Part shown: in pieces, positions 1 through 8,757 of the stretch | Layout of the letters: each line of letters opens with the position of its first letter | Numbering within the stretch: the first letter of the stretch is position 1 | Source of the DNA: Trichomonas tenax | Taxonomy: Eukaryota; Parabasalia; Trichomonadida; Trichomonadidae | Assembly: GCA_023091735.1 (NCBI GenBank) | Contig: JALKBU010000723.1 | Location: 1 to 26,655 of the forward strand | Direction of reading: 5' to 3' | Length of the DNA: 26,655 nucleotides | The notes under the pieces: model-generated | What the model was told of the DNA's origin: nothing | What the model saw: the letters and a program-made list of their open reading frames with translations, nothing else | The model's database searches: none | Program-made: the position numbers and the translations under genes

Positions 1-108
1 TAAATATCGTTGTTTTCTTACCAATTAGGTATATGCTCGTTGATGATAGAGTTGTGGCTCGTCAACAACACTAACCTGGATGTATTGGTTAGACAACAAA
101 GATATTTA
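1..108. repeat. Imperfect inverted repeat at window edge
   Basis: Arms at 1-25 and 84-108 are complementary at about 22 of 25 positions, beginning TAAATATC on each outer side, with a loop of about 58 nt that contains further short dyads. The sequence continues beyond the window, so this may be the end of a larger MITE-like element. Nothing coding is visible here. Confidence 0.55.
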
Positions 109-119
109 TGACACTTTTT

Positions 120-412
120 ATAAAGGTAACAATTTGCCCGCGCAAAAAGTGACAGTTTATTCATGAAAAGTGACTTTAAGGCTCATCTATCACTTTTTGA
201 TGTTCACTTTTGTCATAGACTCGAGTAGGCGCGGAAAATTCAGTGACGGAGGCCTTTTTTCACTCTTATCGGTCAATATTTTCATCGCAATTATATAAAT
301 GTTTTGTGGGCGATTAAAAGGCATATTCTCAACCTTTTATTAGTAAATTAGGGTCCTCAAACAATAAAAGGGAGATAAACCAATTGAAAAAAATAAACAT
401 GTCAAAAAATTT
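120..412. other. Intergenic, MITE-like remnant upstream of the sirtuin gene
   Basis: No ORF is supported. The stretch 135-250 has several GTGAC/GTCAC half-sites (AAAAAGTGACAG, GAAAAGTGAC, TATCACTTTTTGATG) resembling the ends of the two MITE-like elements at 1316-2243 and 25629-26246. A loose dyad runs between GCGCAAAAAGTGACAG and the region around 200-235. I read it as a possible end of a related element whose other end lies outside the window. A TCAAAA sequence 9 nt before the sirtuin ATG could serve as initiator but does not fit the trichomonad TCA-Py-T/A consensus. Confidence 0.35.
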
Positions 413-1279
413 ATGGGAGGGATTTTTTCAATTGACATCCATGTTGATTGGGATCCCAAAGAGATTGGATATAGCGAAAACTTCGAGTCCTCCTACAAGA
501 GTTGTGCTGATATCATAAAAAAGTACAAAGGAAACGTTTCTGTGATAACAGGAGCTGGAATTAGTTCACATATTTTACCTACATTTAGATCAAACGATTC
601 CAAAGGCCTATGGAATGTTGTTTCCGACAAGTCTTTAGACAAAATGCATTTTTATAACAAACCTGACATCTCATGGAAACTTTGGGCAAGTATTAGAGAC
701 CTACAAACACGAAAATTCTTATATACATCAAAAGCGCATCGTGTCATACACTATTTATTAAAATCAGGATACATAAATACAGTGATAACACAAAATATCG
801 ATTCTTTGCATTCTTTCAAAGGCGATGAAGCCAAAGTTATAGAAATACACGGAAAAGTAACAGAAAACGGTAAATGTTTAAAGTGCGGAACGACTATAAA
901 AATCGATCATGAAAAGATTCTTCAAAACGGGAAATTCCCTGTCTGTCCAAAGTGTGGTGAGAATCTGAGACCGACAGTGGCCTTCTTTCAGGATTTAATA
1001 CCAAAACCAATTCGTCAAAGAGCAACGGAGACTGTTAGAAACTCCAAAGTTGTAATTCTCGTTGGCACTCATGTTGCTGTCGATCCGGTGCTTTCAATGG
1101 CAATGGAAGCAATTCATAACGGAACAATTGTGATCGAAATTAATCCTGAAGAAACGAGAATCTCCGACATCTGCGATATGAAGTTTTATGAAAAGGCTGA
1201 TGATGCTTTAGTTGGCATCGGAAGTCTCTTGTTTCCAAGTGTTGACTTTGATAAGCCAACAAATGAGGAACCTGTATAG
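413..1279 (+). CDS. Sirtuin (Sir2-family NAD-dependent protein deacylase)
   Basis: A 288-residue protein spanning a whole sirtuin catalytic domain. Sirtuins remove acyl groups from lysines with NAD+. Visible motifs are the NAD-binding GAGIS (about residues 47-51) followed by PTFR, TQNIDSLH (126-133, canonical TQNIDGLH), catalytic His in EIHG (about 146), a zinc ribbon CLKC...CPKC (Cys 155, 158, 178, 181), LRPTVAFF, a GTH-x-VDP segment in place of the usual GTS, and INPE near the end. The ATG at 413 is the first in frame; an ATG at 399 lies in another frame. The N-terminal extension of about 35 residues and short C-terminus resemble small single-domain sirtuins. The FGE acyl-lysine-binding motif reads FFQ here, so activity or acyl preference may differ. 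Family assignment is firm; subclass and substrate are unknown. Confidence 0.92.
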   Translation: MGGIFSIDIHVDWDPKEIGYSENFESSYKSCADIIKKYKGNVSVITGAGISSHILPTFRSNDSKGLWNVVSDKSLDKMHFYNKPDISWKLWASIRDLQTRKFLYTSKAHRVIHYLLKSGYINTVITQNIDSLHSFKGDEAKVIEIHGKVTENGKCLKCGTTIKIDHEKILQNGKFPVCPKCGENLRPTVAFFQDLIPKPIRQRATETVRNSKVVILVGTHVAVDPVLSMAMEAIHNGTIVIEINPEETRISDICDMKFYEKADDALVGIGSLLFPSVDFDKPTNEEPV

Positions 1280-1299
1280 TTAATCTTTGTTTTTATATG

Positions 1300-1315
1300 T
1301 TAAATGTTATGTATA
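1300..1315 (+). repeat. 16-bp target-site duplication, left copy (element 1)
   Basis: TTAAATGTTATGTATA, identical to 2244-2259. Flanking bases differ on both sides (G and C here, A and T at the right copy), so the repeat is exactly 16 bp. Confidence 0.8.
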
Positions 1316-2243
1316 CGTAGCGTATGATAATGTCTCACGAAAAGTAACATGGTTACACGTCAGATTTGACATTATTTTGACATGTAAATTATGCTATAAT
1401 TAATTAGGGGTGAGTATTGAATTTTAATATAAATGAAAACATTTGCTATGATTGACTCTGGAAGGCTCTACTATGGATTAGCTTGGGCCTTATCATAGTG
1501 CTTCGTTGGATTAGCAAGCCAGTCCATAATCGAGCCTTCCAGAGTAAAACGTCGAAATTTCCCTACTAGAAGGCTTTGAAAAGCAAAATCATGGGCTGTC
1601 TTGAATAACACCTCGTTTGATTAGCAAGCTAGTCCATGATTTTGCCTTTCAGAGTCGAAATTCGAAAATGGTCGAAATATTCCAACTAAAAGGCTATGAA
1701 AAGCAAAAATATAGAGAGCTGACGCTATATGACACAGTTTATATTCATTATATCTATAATTAAGTTTTTAATTAAATCACATAATTCTCTTCTAAACTTC
1801 AATATTGAACAAAAATGATTTTTGTATTGTAATGGAAAATAGATATAAGAGCTTCTCAAACTAATCCCGAGGCATAAAAGCGAATTTGAATGAAATCTGC
1901 AAATTTCAATTTTGATCAAAAATTTATGATTATCAGATGTTGATCATAAATTATTAATCAATTTTAACAAACAAAATTGAATGAAATGTGATTTCGACGT
2001 TTGACTCAGGAAGGCTCGAATATGGATTGGCTTGCTAATCCAACGAAGCACTATGATAAGGCCCAAGCCAATCCATAGTAGAGCCTTCCAGAGTCAATCA
2101 TAGCAAATGTTTTCATTTATATTATAAAAATGGCTGACGGTTTTAGATACACCCTTTGATATTATGTCATTTTACATGTCAAAATAATGTTAAATCTGAC
2201 ACGCAACTCTGTCACTTTTCATGACACATTATCATACCACACA
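1316..2243. mobile_element. MITE-like element 1 (928 bp, long TIRs, 16-bp TSD)
   Basis: A non-autonomous inverted-repeat element. The outer ends align as inverted repeats around GTATGATAATGT.TCA.GAAAAGT. Homology continues inward with gaps through TGACATGTAAA, then through a 133-bp segment (1426-1558 against 1991-2123 inverted) with only about five mismatches. The inner 133-bp arms are themselves near-palindromic (ACTCTGGAAGGCTC at one side, GAGCCTTCCAGAGT at the other), so each arm can fold alone. A further hairpin has arms 1573-1597 and 1631-1655 (21 of 25). No transposase is encoded; the 64-codon ORF inside is not convincing. It lies 36 bp after the sirtuin stop. Superfamily is unassigned because a 16-bp duplication is unlike common eukaryotic DNA transposons. 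Confidence 0.85.
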
Positions 2244-2259
2244 TTAAATGTTATGTATA
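2244..2259 (+). repeat. 16-bp target-site duplication, right copy (element 1)
   Basis: Second exact copy of TTAAATGTTATGTATA, directly outside the right end of element 1. Confidence 0.8.
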
Positions 2260-2366
2260 TATGCAAAAGATGAAAATCGACGCTTATTAGGTTATAAAAA
2301 TTAGCCTAAATTTTCAACCTTTGCACCAAACAATTTTTCTAAATTTTTTCATTGTTGGGCCAAAAA

Positions 2367-2464
2367 TAAGCTCTGTGTGTTATTCTTCTCAATTTAATAA
2401 ACTTTTCAAATTGAGCCGCTCAAAAAGAGTCATCATTATTTTTGGGAGAATAACACAGAGCTTA
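2367..2464. repeat. Inverted repeat with nested inner stem
   Basis: Outer arms TAAGCTCTGTG..TTATTCT (2367-2386) and AGAATAACACAGAGCTTA (2447-2464) pair with one 2-nt bulge. Inside, CTCAATTT and AAATTGAG form a second stem separated by about 10 nt. The structure could be a hairpin RNA or a remnant element. No coding sequence is supported here. Confidence 0.6.
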
Positions 2465-4628
2465 TGTGTGAACACTTGGAATACTTTTTTTCCAAAAAAG
2501 CTAAAAAGCATATTTGTGATTAGATTTACCTATTTATCATCGACAACAACCTATTTTACGTTATAAAAATGCTATACAATGTGAATATAATATATTATAA
2601 TGAGTAAAGCACATCATAGCAAATCAATGTTTTTGATGCAAGATATATCTAATATTTTAATGAAATATAGACTTTGTTAGCTAATTCTTTAATATATCAT
2701 GCACAACAGGATTTTGTACATTGAGGTTCAATAACTTCGCAAGAAGTTAATCCAGTGAGTTAAAAAACGAGTTTCGCTGACTTTGGGTATAAAAATTTAA
2801 TTGCCCCATTAATTCGGCCCCGGTCGGTACCACTTTGACGCAAAATATTACCTTTATGGTGCTTGGGGTAAATGTAGAAAATTATTGAAAAGGCTATTAA
2901 ATCATAAGTGAGAATGTGTTTATTTTGGAATTAGTGATTATCATATATGAAGTAATTAATTTTAGCTATCATGTTGAAATGGTTTTTATGGAGGGGGAGG
3001 AACGGAGAAACGACCCCTACACTCAAGAATTTTAGGAAGACCTAGAATGCACACTTCGATCAATAATTTTTTGCTTCTAAAACATATCAAAATTTGAAGC
3101 AAATTATGGAGATTTGGAGATTTATGCAAGAGCTCATAATATTAGAGAAGGTTGGGTCAGTATTGGTTTAGATTTGCCAAAATAATATTTCTAACCTTTA
3201 ATGATTTCGTATGTAGTGTAATAAAGTGTATTGTTGTTAATATCGATATTGAAAACATCGTTCAATTTTTGTTAATATCTGATAATTATGAGAATCGAAA
3301 AGATTGAAAAATAATAGTTTGCATTTGACTAATAAAATTATTTGGACCGTATTAACTGCTTTATGATTACGATAACTGATGGATACGAAATCATATTATT
3401 GCATTATAATTAGCAAAAAAATCAAAAATAAGGAATCCTAAAAATTAGACGAAGATATAAAAATGCTGAGACCTGTAACATACGGTAATCATGATCCAAT
3501 TGAAATATAATTAGTTCATCGATAACTTTGCGGCTAAAAATATAAAAATACCAAAAAATGGAAAGTGAAGCTAAATTTCGGTCTAATTTGATATTACCGA
3601 TGTGAAGTAAATAGGGCTTTCAAGGGTTTAGCCTCGTAAATGATGAATTGTCATCAATGTCATTTAAAATTAAACCAAAAGAACGCGATTAATGACCGAA
3701 ACAACGATAATAAGTACAGGTTTGGCGGTGAAACAGTCGTAATGAGGCAATATTGAAATGCGTCTTTGTTTTGGTTTATTCAATATGATTTGTGTCACTT
3801 TTCGGTAATCACTCAAAATTGTTATTTTTTTTCGTTTTTATTTGATTTATATGACACAACGAGTTCATGATCAAATTCTGTCACTTTTTGTATTTATTTT
3901 TGTTTTTTCTTTTAGAAGCTTTATGTCTCAGAATTAGGCCATATTTGCATTGAATTTATATTAAATTCCTTCTGTATAATCCATTGCTTCAACATCAGTA
4001 ACTCATTTTGATATTATTTTCTTTTAAATAATGCGTTTGAGCAATTTTAGCATGTGGTGTAATTTAATTTTTGTACAGCGTATCAATGGTTAGAATGTCA
4101 GGCCATTACATTATCATTAGTTAAAATCTAATATTTTTGTGAATAAACTTTGTATTTGAGTAATTTCAGTATTTGAAAATGTATATATAACGCATGAACC
4201 ATAAATTATCTGATTTCTATTAATTGATACTTATAATGGTTGTTGATATCAAAATATACGCAATCAAATAATTAAATTGAACGATATAAATAATTGGGAT
4301 TGATTTTCTATAGGTATTAGTATCTAGTATTTAATAGTTTATGGCTAAAAAACGCAAGAAATCAAGATTATTAGACATTCTTTTGGTTTATCTGTAAATT
4401 CGAATTTCCACATTACTACATAATTTCCTTGTTGATTTGGAGATAAATGCATTCAAATATAATGAACAAAATCAATATTTTAATAAATGATTATATAATC
4501 ACTAGAAAATAAGTGCAAACAGTCAATAATCATTTCAAGATCAATTTCTCAACATCTTGAGATGTTTGTCATGCTAAACATAAAGTCCAATATCAAACAA
4601 AACAAATTTTATATATAACAAAATAGTA
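2465..4628. other. Gene-free AT-rich intergenic region
   Basis: About 2.1 kb without a credible ORF on either strand. TGTCACTTTTCGG near 3793 and CTGTCACTTTTTG near 3885 resemble the ends of the MITE-like elements and may be degraded copies. I see no TSD or matching TIR pair for them. Confidence 0.5.
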
Positions 4629-7600
4629 TTAATGATGCATGTAATGATACCTTCTCTGCTTTGATGGATGAACTTCTTGGATCTCTTCCTCTTCGAAATC
4701 ATCATCATAGTATTCATAGTCATCCTCTGGTGGCGTAGAAGAACTCTTTGTCATGTGTAGCTTTCTCGCATCAACCTTTTTGATTCCCTTCATTTGCGGT
4801 CTTTTGTATTCATGATATATCACTTCTTCGTCATCATACGAATATTCTTGAACAACTTTCTTTGGCGGCACTCTATGAGATGTTGAGCGTTTCAAGCGCC
4901 TTGATGATGTTGAGTGTGAATCTTCATATGGAATATCTTCAATAAATCTGCGCTGTTGTCTGCGAATTTCTTCTTTAGATTGACGACTTGTAACATATTT
5001 GGCCTCTTCCACAGCTCTCTGTAATCGATTTTGATATATGCTGTGAGCTCTATATTGCGGCTGTGGCTGTTCTTCAACATGCTTAGGTTTTCTTGTTCTT
5101 CTCTCAACTTCAACTTGTGGCTGCTCATTTCTTCTTTGTGGTACTTTTTGTGATCTTTGCGGAATGTTTTGAGATCTTTGCGGAATGTTGCGAGATTTTT
5201 GCGGAATGTTGCGAGATTTTTGTGGTGCATTTCTATGTTTTTGTTGTTGATAATTTTCATGAACATGATGAGAACTTTCATGCCTGGACCTGCTGCTCTT
5301 TGGAAGATGTGGAGGAGATGCTTCTTCAGAATAATATTCGTATTCATATCCATTATCGAGTTCTTGGTCGTTATAATCTGAATAATATTCTTCTTCAATG
5401 ACTGGTTGCTTTTGTGGAGCAGGAGGAGCCTGATAGCGATGTAAATGATGACTATCAACTTCATATCTGTATTTAGATTGTCTTTGTTGTGGCCGTGGTT
5501 GATGTTTAGTTGATTTTGATGATTTAGGAGGTGGCGGTGGTGGTTCATCTGAATAATATTCGTACTCTGTTGCCGTTTGCTGCTGATTGTTTGTATCATA
5601 ATAATAGTCATCCTGTGTGTTATAGTTATCACTGTATTCGTATTCTTCTCTCTTTGTCTGTATTGGTGGTGGTCTTTCGTATCTCTCTGTGTTCTGCGTT
5701 CGTGTTCTTCTCATATTTGGTTTGGAGACTTCTTTTGGAGTGTTTTGTGGAACTCTTTGGCGCGTTCTTCTTTGTGTTTGCTGTTGTGTCGATACAATTG
5801 TTGGTTCTTGAGTTATTTTCGTTCGAACTCTCGATGGCGGTTTGTGACTAATCTTTGGTGCCTGCATTGGCTGTGGACGTAATATTTCGACAGAATCTTC
5901 TGAATAATAATCATTTTCTGGTTGAAGAGGAACTTTTCCAAGTTTTCCATTTCCTCCGTAAAAGTTTTCTTCTCCTGAATCAATGTTTCCATCAACTCTG
6001 ATGTTATTTATTAAATCCTTTTCAATGAAAGGCTGTCTTCCAACTGATCTCGCGCTAGTAACAGATGGAGCTCTTCTTGATGATGTCGTTGATGGAGCTT
6101 TTCTTGATGAAGCTGTAGAAGGAGCAGCAATTGGTCGAGGAGAAGGTTTGCTTGAACCTGGTTGACTGAAAATATCAGCAGCAAGAATTGGCTCCGTTTT
6201 CGGTCTTCCGAGAGTTCCTGCATAGATTTTATTGGAGTTGAACTCAATCTTTCCGCTGTTGCTCAAGAATGGTTTCTCAGGCTCTTTCATGATATCATGC
6301 ACTTCTTCTTTCGTGAGATACTTTGGGAATTTTGAGGCTTCGTCTTCAACAAAGTAATTAAATGGCGCAAGGAATGGAGAAGATAAAGGAAGAGTGTAAA
6401 TTTGCTCTCCAGAAGGAACTTTAATTAGTTTTGGCGCCTTCTGGAATTTACTCAACTGTACATTATACATTTCATTCGATATCACTGCTCTTTCTTTGAG
6501 ACTTGTCATGTCTTTTACAGGAAAACTTGTTTTGATTTGTTCCAAAGACTTTGATGCGTGATCTAAAATATCGAACAAAGAATCTTTTGATTGAGGATTT
6601 GAGCCATCAAAGTTCACCATTTTAAGCGCTGTTACTTGTGTATAAAGTGGCTTAAGTTGTTCTAATCCATTATCACCAATTCTATTATTACTAATATCAA
6701 GATGAACAAGAGTCTTTTTAGTGATTGCTATGCGTGTAACTGCTCCAATTAATCTTCCGAGATATTTTTGAGCGCCTCCTCTAACTATCAAGAATTTGAT
6801 CGCTTCTGATTTTTCTAGATATTTGCCAAACACAGAGACAGCATTTGGTTCATTTTGCGAGAAAACATCACACATACTGAGATATTCAAGTTGCTGATTA
6901 ATAAGCAAGAAAGTAAAAAGAGAAACGTGAATTGGATTTCCATCCCATGTGAATGAGATTAAGTTTTCATAAGTGCATGTTCCGAGATAGCTCCATAATC
7001 TGTTCCATTCGTCAAGACTTGCGTTTGCATATGAAAGACTTAATTTTGTATTAACTTTTCTTCGCGATAGAATGATTTTGAATATATTGACAAGACAGAG
7101 ATCACTCCACCTGATATTATTCGCTACGAAAGATATCAATGTCTGTGGAATTGTTATAGCAGAAATTGGAAGATGCTCGCATGTGTTATTACTTATATTA
7201 AGAGCTCTGAGATTCTTGAGTCCGCATAGACTGATTTGAGAGAGTATTCTGTCGATTGGAAGTCCGCAATTCTCGAGAGAAAGAACATAGATGTTCCTTA
7301 AAACAGGGAAAAGCTTCTGAACATCCAATTTTTCCGTACCATCTAAGTTTAGAACTGTTAATGATCCAATCATCGTTGATGTGAAGAAATTAGAATAAAA
7401 ATATGGCAATGAATCGTAAACTATTGCGTTATGGAAAGCAATTGATGATATTCTCTGCTTTCCAACATACTCAGAAAGCACATTTAAGTTATCATTCGTC
7501 AAATCAGAGTTTGTGAATGATAAACCGAGCAATTTGCTGTTTTGCATGTTAGAGAGTTTCATAATGAACAGTTTGAATGTTTCTCCTGCTTTTCCTGATA

Positions 7601-8267
7601 TATCTATGTAGTTCAAACGAGCAACAGAGGCTGCGTAATCAGCTAAAACTTGATATGTTGGGAACATCGGAATACATGGAATTGAGACAGATTGGATAGT
7701 GGAAGAAAGTGGCAATGTGCCGAGAAACAGAGGCAATGTTGTTTGAGGATCTCCTAACAAAGATAAATCGAAATCTCGTTGTGATGTCATCAAAAATGTT
7801 TTGAATTTGTCGTATGCTTCGGGTGAAATGAGTTTTCCATTAGTTCTTGCGAGTTCTGAGAAGCGAATTAATGCTCCATATCCTGAATGTTTTGCTTTTG
7901 GAACATTAAAGATGTCAATATGAAGTAATTGGATCTCAAAACTTGACAGAATTTGCTGCAGACAGTGCACTATTGCTCCAAATATCTGTTTGGAGCATAA
8001 ATCTGCAGAAATTGTTACACTTTTGTTGCTAAATTTCAAATGAATGCCGTTATTTTGTATGCTTACACGCGATATGGCAATCCATGAGAGTGATGTTCTT
8101 AGATTTCCTTTTCCTTTCGAATATATGTCGATTCCGAAATCAGTGATTAACAAAATCGAGTCTTTTTTCAATATACTGCAGCTGTTTTCTTTGCATTCAG
8201 CTGTGTAAACAACTGTGTGACCCATTGATACTGATTGCTTCTTTACATTATCAATTATCACATCCAT
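4629..8267 (-). CDS. Leucine-rich repeat protein, CARMIL-like architecture with disordered tail
   Basis: From the first ATG (complement of 8265-8267) the product is 1212 residues. The frame stays open 17 codons further upstream but only from a TTG. Roughly residues 1-120 form a beta-rich segment resembling the PH-like domain that precedes LRRs in CARMIL proteins. About 200-590 carry irregular ribonuclease-inhibitor-type LRRs (such as LVHLDISNNRIGDNGLEQL and LRALNISNN). From about 670 the chain is low-complexity: Ser/Arg/Pro-rich, then basic Gln/Arg segments alternating with repeated acidic Tyr clusters (EYEYYSDE type), a PPPPPP run, and a tandem (R/Q)NIPQ(K/R)S repeat. CARMILs regulate actin capping protein; no clear capping-protein-interaction motif is visible, so the link to actin is inference. 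It probably acts as a cortical or cytoskeletal scaffold. Confidence 0.8.
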   Translation of the reverse strand: MDVIIDNVKKQSVSMGHTVVYTAECKENSCSILKKDSILLITDFGIDIYSKGKGNLRTSLSWIAISRVSIQNNGIHLKFSNKSVTISADLCSKQIFGAIVHCLQQILSSFEIQLLHIDIFNVPKAKHSGYGALIRFSELARTNGKLISPEAYDKFKTFLMTSQRDFDLSLLGDPQTTLPLFLGTLPLSSTIQSVSIPCIPMFPTYQVLADYAASVARLNYIDISGKAGETFKLFIMKLSNMQNSKLLGLSFTNSDLTNDNLNVLSEYVGKQRISSIAFHNAIVYDSLPYFYSNFFTSTMIGSLTVLNLDGTEKLDVQKLFPVLRNIYVLSLENCGLPIDRILSQISLCGLKNLRALNISNNTCEHLPISAITIPQTLISFVANNIRWSDLCLVNIFKIILSRRKVNTKLSLSYANASLDEWNRLWSYLGTCTYENLISFTWDGNPIHVSLFTFLLINQQLEYLSMCDVFSQNEPNAVSVFGKYLEKSEAIKFLIVRGGAQKYLGRLIGAVTRIAITKKTLVHLDISNNRIGDNGLEQLKPLYTQVTALKMVNFDGSNPQSKDSLFDILDHASKSLEQIKTSFPVKDMTSLKERAVISNEMYNVQLSKFQKAPKLIKVPSGEQIYTLPLSSPFLAPFNYFVEDEASKFPKYLTKEEVHDIMKEPEKPFLSNSGKIEFNSNKIYAGTLGRPKTEPILAADIFSQPGSSKPSPRPIAAPSTASSRKAPSTTSSRRAPSVTSARSVGRQPFIEKDLINNIRVDGNIDSGEENFYGGNGKLGKVPLQPENDYYSEDSVEILRPQPMQAPKISHKPPSRVRTKITQEPTIVSTQQQTQRRTRQRVPQNTPKEVSKPNMRRTRTQNTERYERPPPIQTKREEYEYSDNYNTQDDYYYDTNNQQQTATEYEYYSDEPPPPPPKSSKSTKHQPRPQQRQSKYRYEVDSHHLHRYQAPPAPQKQPVIEEEYYSDYNDQELDNGYEYEYYSEEASPPHLPKSSRSRHESSHHVHENYQQQKHRNAPQKSRNIPQKSRNIPQRSQNIPQRSQKVPQRRNEQPQVEVERRTRKPKHVEEQPQPQYRAHSIYQNRLQRAVEEAKYVTSRQSKEEIRRQQRRFIEDIPYEDSHSTSSRRLKRSTSHRVPPKKVVQEYSYDDEEVIYHEYKRPQMKGIKKVDARKLHMTKSSSTPPEDDYEYYDDDFEEEEIQEVHPSKQRRYHYMHH
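5136..5240 (-). repeat. 21-bp tandem repeat within the LRR gene
   Basis: Five in-frame 21-bp units starting near 5136, 5157, 5178, 5199 and 5220. Units 3 and 4 are identical and the outer ones diverge. They encode the heptad (R/Q)(N/K)(I/V)PQ(K/R)(S/R) in the disordered tail. The length is a multiple of three, so copy-number change would keep the frame. Confidence 0.8.
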
Positions 8268-8757
8268 TAATTTTTTTGCCGGTGAACGTTTAAAAATATT
8301 TTTTTGCCAATAAGTCAAAGCAATTTATTATCGATTTTCTCATATAATAATGCATTTTTTACAATAATAAAACTAATACATCTATATAGTTTCAAGTATA
8401 TAATCTATTCATATATGAAAAAATGTGATTTATTGATTGAGTGTTGAATTTCCAAATGATGAATATGTCCAAGAAATAAGGTTAAATATGGAAATTAAAT
8501 TAGAATCAAAAGACATATTTATCAATTTATTCAATATATATTTTATTAGACAATATGACAGCAAACTAAAATTATAATGAGACAATTGCAATAAATCCAT
8601 TTAGCAAAAGGAAAATGAAAAAATCAGTATTAAGGTTAAAATTACGTGTCAAATCAAATTTACAAGTATTCAATAAATATATATGTCAAAAATCATTTTT
8701 CTTGTCATGAATTTTATTTTACATAACAAAAATTAGTTTACATGTCATAATACATAA
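8268..8757. promoter_or_regulatory. Divergent intergenic region between the LRR and RAE1-like genes
   Basis: This 490-bp AT-rich spacer separates two divergently transcribed genes and must hold both promoters. The 120 bp before the RAE1-like ATG contain several TGTCA half-sites (in ACGTGTCAAA, ATATGTCAAA, CTTGTCATGA and TTTACATGTCA). On the LRR side no clear initiator is seen; TCACCG lies 16 nt before the ATG. Confidence 0.45.
8737..8750 (+). promoter_or_regulatory. TTTACATGTCA motif overlapping a putative initiator
   Basis: TTTACATGTCA (8737-8747) runs into TCATAA (8745-8750), close to the trichomonad initiator TCA-Py-T/A. If the A at 8747 is +1, the 5' UTR is 11 nt, the same as for the ankyrin and methyltransferase genes. 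Function is inferred from position only. Confidence 0.5.

Noticed and set aside
1725..1919. 64-codon ORF inside MITE-like element 1
   Set aside because: No similarity to any transposase, short, and the element is built of inverted repeats; not a plausible gene.
2321..2566. 81-codon non-ATG ORF
   Set aside because: It spans the two-tier palindrome at 2367-2464, lacks an ATG and shows no domain.
4892..6247. Several ORFs of 60-246 codons on both strands within the LRR gene tail
   Set aside because: They lie in other frames of a low-complexity, repeat-rich coding region; their compositions (runs of I, N, H, or F, C, V) are what shifted reading of that tail gives.
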